64,000 bases of DNA from an uncultured Chitinophagaceae bacterium (GTDB taxonomy: Bacteria; Bacteroidota; Bacteroidia; Chitinophagales; Chitinophagaceae), in NCBI GenBank assembly GCA_937958995.1, contig CALGAP010000021.1, forward strand, positions 1 to 64,000, read 5' to 3'. The position numbers and the translations under genes were made by a program. Each line of letters begins with the position of its first letter. Positions within the stretch are counted from its first letter, which is position 1. Under the pieces are notes generated by a model. The model did not search any database and had not been told where the DNA came from. It worked only from the letters and a program-made list of their open reading frames with translations. Shown in pieces: positions 62,041 through 64,000 of this stretch.

Positions 62041-62895
62041 ATGGCATTACCTTTTTTTAATAAGCGTAGACGTGATGGTTCCGATGCCGAGATGACTTTT
62101 ATAGAGCATCTCGAGGAGCTCCGCTGGCATATTGTACGAAGTGTGATCGCCATACTGGTATGCGCGATTGTGGTGTTTATTTTCCGGGATTGGATCTTCG
62201 ACAATATCATTACCGGTCCCCTGCGTAGCAATTTCATATCCTATCGCGCCTTGTGTAAACTGAGCCATGTGCTGACCCTGGGCGATAGTTTATGTATGCC
62301 GCCTATAGAAGTAAAACTTTTGGGCAACACCGTGGCCGGCCCCTTTATGTCGGCCATCCAGATCTCAATTGTAGGTGGATTTGTGGCAGCCTTCCCTTAT
62401 ATCTTTTACGAACTCTGGCTGTTCATAAAACCCGCGCTTTCGCCGAAAGAACTGCAATACTCCCGCAACGCGATTTTCTGGGTATCGCTTTTCTTTTTCT
62501 CAGGGGCGGCCTTTGGGTATTTCCTGCTGGGCCCCTTTACTTTCAACTTCCTGGCCAATTTTGACCTGGGTACCGCCGGGGTTTACGAATACCTGCCCTC
62601 GCTGAGCGACTATATCGAGAACCTGGTGAACCTGATATTGGGTTGCGGCATTGCGTTTGAGCTGCCCGTAATCACTTATGTGCTTACCAAGATCGGGCTT
62701 ATTACACCCAATTTCCTGGTGACCTACAGAAAGTATGCATACGTTTCCATATTGATCATAGCCGCTATCATCACCCCTTCACCCGACTGGACCAGCCAGA
62801 TGATCGTGTTTATACCGCTGGTTATTCTGTACGAGTTTAGCCTGAGGGTTTGCAAGCGCGTGTACAAGAAAGATATGGAAGCTTTTAATAGTTGA
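62041..62895 (+). CDS. tatC: Sec-independent protein translocase subunit TatC
   Basis: The 284 residues have six membrane helices. The conserved N-terminal FIEHLEELR motif and SAIQISIVGGFVAAFPYIFYELWLF identify TatC. The first periplasmic loop carries a ~35-residue insertion relative to Proteobacteria, with two cysteines (about 74 and 85) that could form a disulfide. TatA genes are elsewhere. The start at 62041 fits. rpiB follows after 3 bp. Confidence 0.95.
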   Translation: MALPFFNKRRRDGSDAEMTFIEHLEELRWHIVRSVIAILVCAIVVFIFRDWIFDNIITGPLRSNFISYRALCKLSHVLTLGDSLCMPPIEVKLLGNTVAGPFMSAIQISIVGGFVAAFPYIFYELWLFIKPALSPKELQYSRNAIFWVSLFFFSGAAFGYFLLGPFTFNFLANFDLGTAGVYEYLPSLSDYIENLVNLILGCGIAFELPVITYVLTKIGLITPNFLVTYRKYAYVSILIIAAIITPSPDWTSQMIVFIPLVILYEFSLRVCKRVYKKDMEAFNS

Positions 62896-62898
62896 TTT

Positions 62899-63348
62899 AT
62901 GTCATTCGACCTGTCAAAACCCATAGCCATCGGCAGCGACCATGCCGGATATGAGCAACGCCTTGCCCTTGTTGGCTGGCTGAAAACCAGCGGTTTAACA
63001 GTGAAAGATGTGGGTGTACACGAAAATGTTTCAGTAGATTACCCCGATTATGCCCATCCTGTGGCCTCATTGGTAGAGGCCGGAGAGGCCGCTTTTGGCA
63101 TCCTGCTTTGTGGCAGCGCCAACGGCGTGTGTATGACCGCTAATAAGCACCAAGGTATCCGGGCAGGACTTTCCTTCAACGCCGAAGTAGCAAGGCTTAT
63201 ACGCCTCCACAACGACGCTAATATTATTGGCATCCCGGCCCGCTTCGTGACACTGCAGGAAGCCATTGAGATGGTGCAGATCTTTATGAATACCCCTTTC
63301 GAAGCCGGCCGGCATGAGCGGAGGGTGGCTAAGATCAGGTGCAGCTGA
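62899..63348 (+). CDS. rpiB: Ribose 5-phosphate isomerase B
   Basis: Interconverts ribose and ribulose 5-phosphates. The 149 residues have IAIGSDHAGYE, the DYPDYAHPVA motif, the catalytic Cys in LLCGSANGVCMTANK, and GIRAGLSFNAEVARLIRLHNDANIIGIPARF. It starts 3 bp after tatC, so the two are probably co-transcribed, though they have no known joint function. The convergent next gene ends 10 bp away. Confidence 0.93.
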   Translation: MSFDLSKPIAIGSDHAGYEQRLALVGWLKTSGLTVKDVGVHENVSVDYPDYAHPVASLVEAGEAAFGILLCGSANGVCMTANKHQGIRAGLSFNAEVARLIRLHNDANIIGIPARFVTLQEAIEMVQIFMNTPFEAGRHERRVAKIRCS

Positions 63349-63358
63349 CCTCCGGTTT

Positions 63359-64000
63359 TTACCAACCCAATACGTAGGCAAAGATGAGTGGTGCTACGAT
63401 GGTGGCGTCGCTTTCTATAATGAATTTGGGTGTGTTGATATCCAGTTTACCCCAGGTAATTTTTTCGTTGGGTACGGCGCCGGAATAGGAGCCGTATGAT
63501 GTGGTGCTATCGGAAATCTGGCAGAAATAAGACCAGAAAGGAACGTCTTTCCAACCCAGGTCCTGGTACATCATGGGAACTACGCAGATGGGGAAATCGC
63601 CGGCAATACCACCACCGATCTGGAAAAACCCTACTCCTTTTCCGCCACTGTTTTGCCTGTACCAATCGGCCAGCGAAACCATATACTCGATACCGCTTTT
63701 CATGGTGGTCGCTTTCATCTCTCCTTTGATCACGTAGGATGCGAAGATGTTTCCGAGCGTGCTGTCTTCCCATCCGCCCACCACAATCGGCAGATTTTTT
63801 TCTGCTGCGGCAATCATCCAGCTGTCTTTGGGATCGATCTCGTAATTCTTCTCCATCGCTTTACTCAACAGCAGTTTGTAGAGGAATTCGTGCGGGAAAT
63901 AGCGTTCGCCTTTGGCGTCGGCTTCTTTCCACAATTTCTCGATATGCTGTTGTATAGTTCTGAACGCTTCTTCTTCGGGAATGCAGGTATCGGTAACCCT
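63359..64000 (-). CDS. Deoxyhypusine synthase-like protein (5' end beyond window)
   Basis: The frame stays open to the right edge, so the start is off the window; at least 213 C-terminal residues are visible. The Lys of eukaryotic deoxyhypusine synthase, which forms the covalent intermediate, is kept in KITWGKLD (codon 63446-63448), along with VVGGWEDSTLGNIFASY and FFQIGGGIAGDFPI. Bacteria lack eIF5A, so bacterial members are thought to make homospermidine or modify another target. The substrate cannot be named. Confidence 0.88.
   Translation of the reverse strand, partial: RVTDTCIPEEEAFRTIQQHIEKLWKEADAKGERYFPHEFLYKLLLSKAMEKNYEIDPKDSWMIAAAEKNLPIVVGGWEDSTLGNIFASYVIKGEMKATTMKSGIEYMVSLADWYRQNSGGKGVGFFQIGGGIAGDFPICVVPMMYQDLGWKDVPFWSYFCQISDSTTSYGSYSGAVPNEKITWGKLDINTPKFIIESDATIVAPLIFAYVLGW

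Overview
The window reads as ordinary chromosome of a Bacteroidota bacterium, most likely order Chitinophagales / family Chitinophagaceae. The evidence is lineage-typical genes (gldC, gldH, a type IX secretion C-terminal sorting domain, a SusC/SusD pair with FecR and an ECF sigma factor, BatD, DUF4290 and DUF6089 proteins, paired Skp-like OmpH genes), the Bacteroidota promoter -7 box TAnnTTTG before many genes, and little use of Shine-Dalgarno sequences. No prophage, transposase, CRISPR array, rRNA or tRNA was found. Genus cannot be fixed from the sequence alone.

Layout. 0.2-9.3 kb: 2-oxoacid:ferredoxin oxidoreductase alpha, a glycoside hydrolase 3/beta-lactamase-fold fusion, mutL, then an ECF sigma factor paired with a membrane-anchored beta-barrel protein. 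9.4-17.3 kb: a PBP4-type peptidase, an arginase-fold protein lacking two metal ligands, pheS-3-hydroxyacyl-CoA dehydrogenase-SDR, a carboxypeptidase-regulatory-like secreted protein and lpxD. 17.3-21.5 kb: a structured intergenic region, then rRNA pseudouridine synthase-yicC-gldH-histidine kinase-response regulator. 21.5-31.5 kb: an orphan batD with no normal start codon, an SDR, a YjjG-like phosphatase, psd-cdsA-CPBP protease (phospholipid cluster), dus, an M28 peptidase, glutathione peroxidase and aldehyde dehydrogenase. 31.7-33.7 kb: three small poorly known genes and tadA. 33.7-40.4 kb: ECF sigma-FecR-SusC-SusD. 40.5-44.1 kb: superoxide dismutase, a lipoprotein, rpmH-rnpA-yidD and murI. 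44.3-53.7 kb: an outer-membrane biogenesis cluster (two Skp, BamA, uppS, DUF6089 barrel, nadK, a second POTRA/barrel protein, CBS protein). 53.8-64.0 kb: alpha/beta hydrolase, cvpA-yqeY-gldC, a T9SS cargo protein, DUF4290, murA, gmk, a CNNM/CBS protein, tatC, rpiB and an edge-truncated deoxyhypusine synthase-like gene.

The genes mainly concern the cell envelope: lipid A (lpxD), phospholipids (cdsA, psd), peptidoglycan precursors and recycling (murI, murA, uppS, GH3, PBP4), outer-membrane protein assembly (BamA, Skp), secretion (Tat, T9SS) and sensing (two ECF systems, one two-component system).

The most unusual signal is between the genes. Several unrelated-looking families of long, imperfect palindromes built from short repeated words fill intergenic gaps. 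One AT-rich family occurs three times; two copies supply the final codons and stop codon of the gene they follow, in the same frame. A GC-rich family shares a 22-bp arm at three loci. I found no transposase that could explain them.
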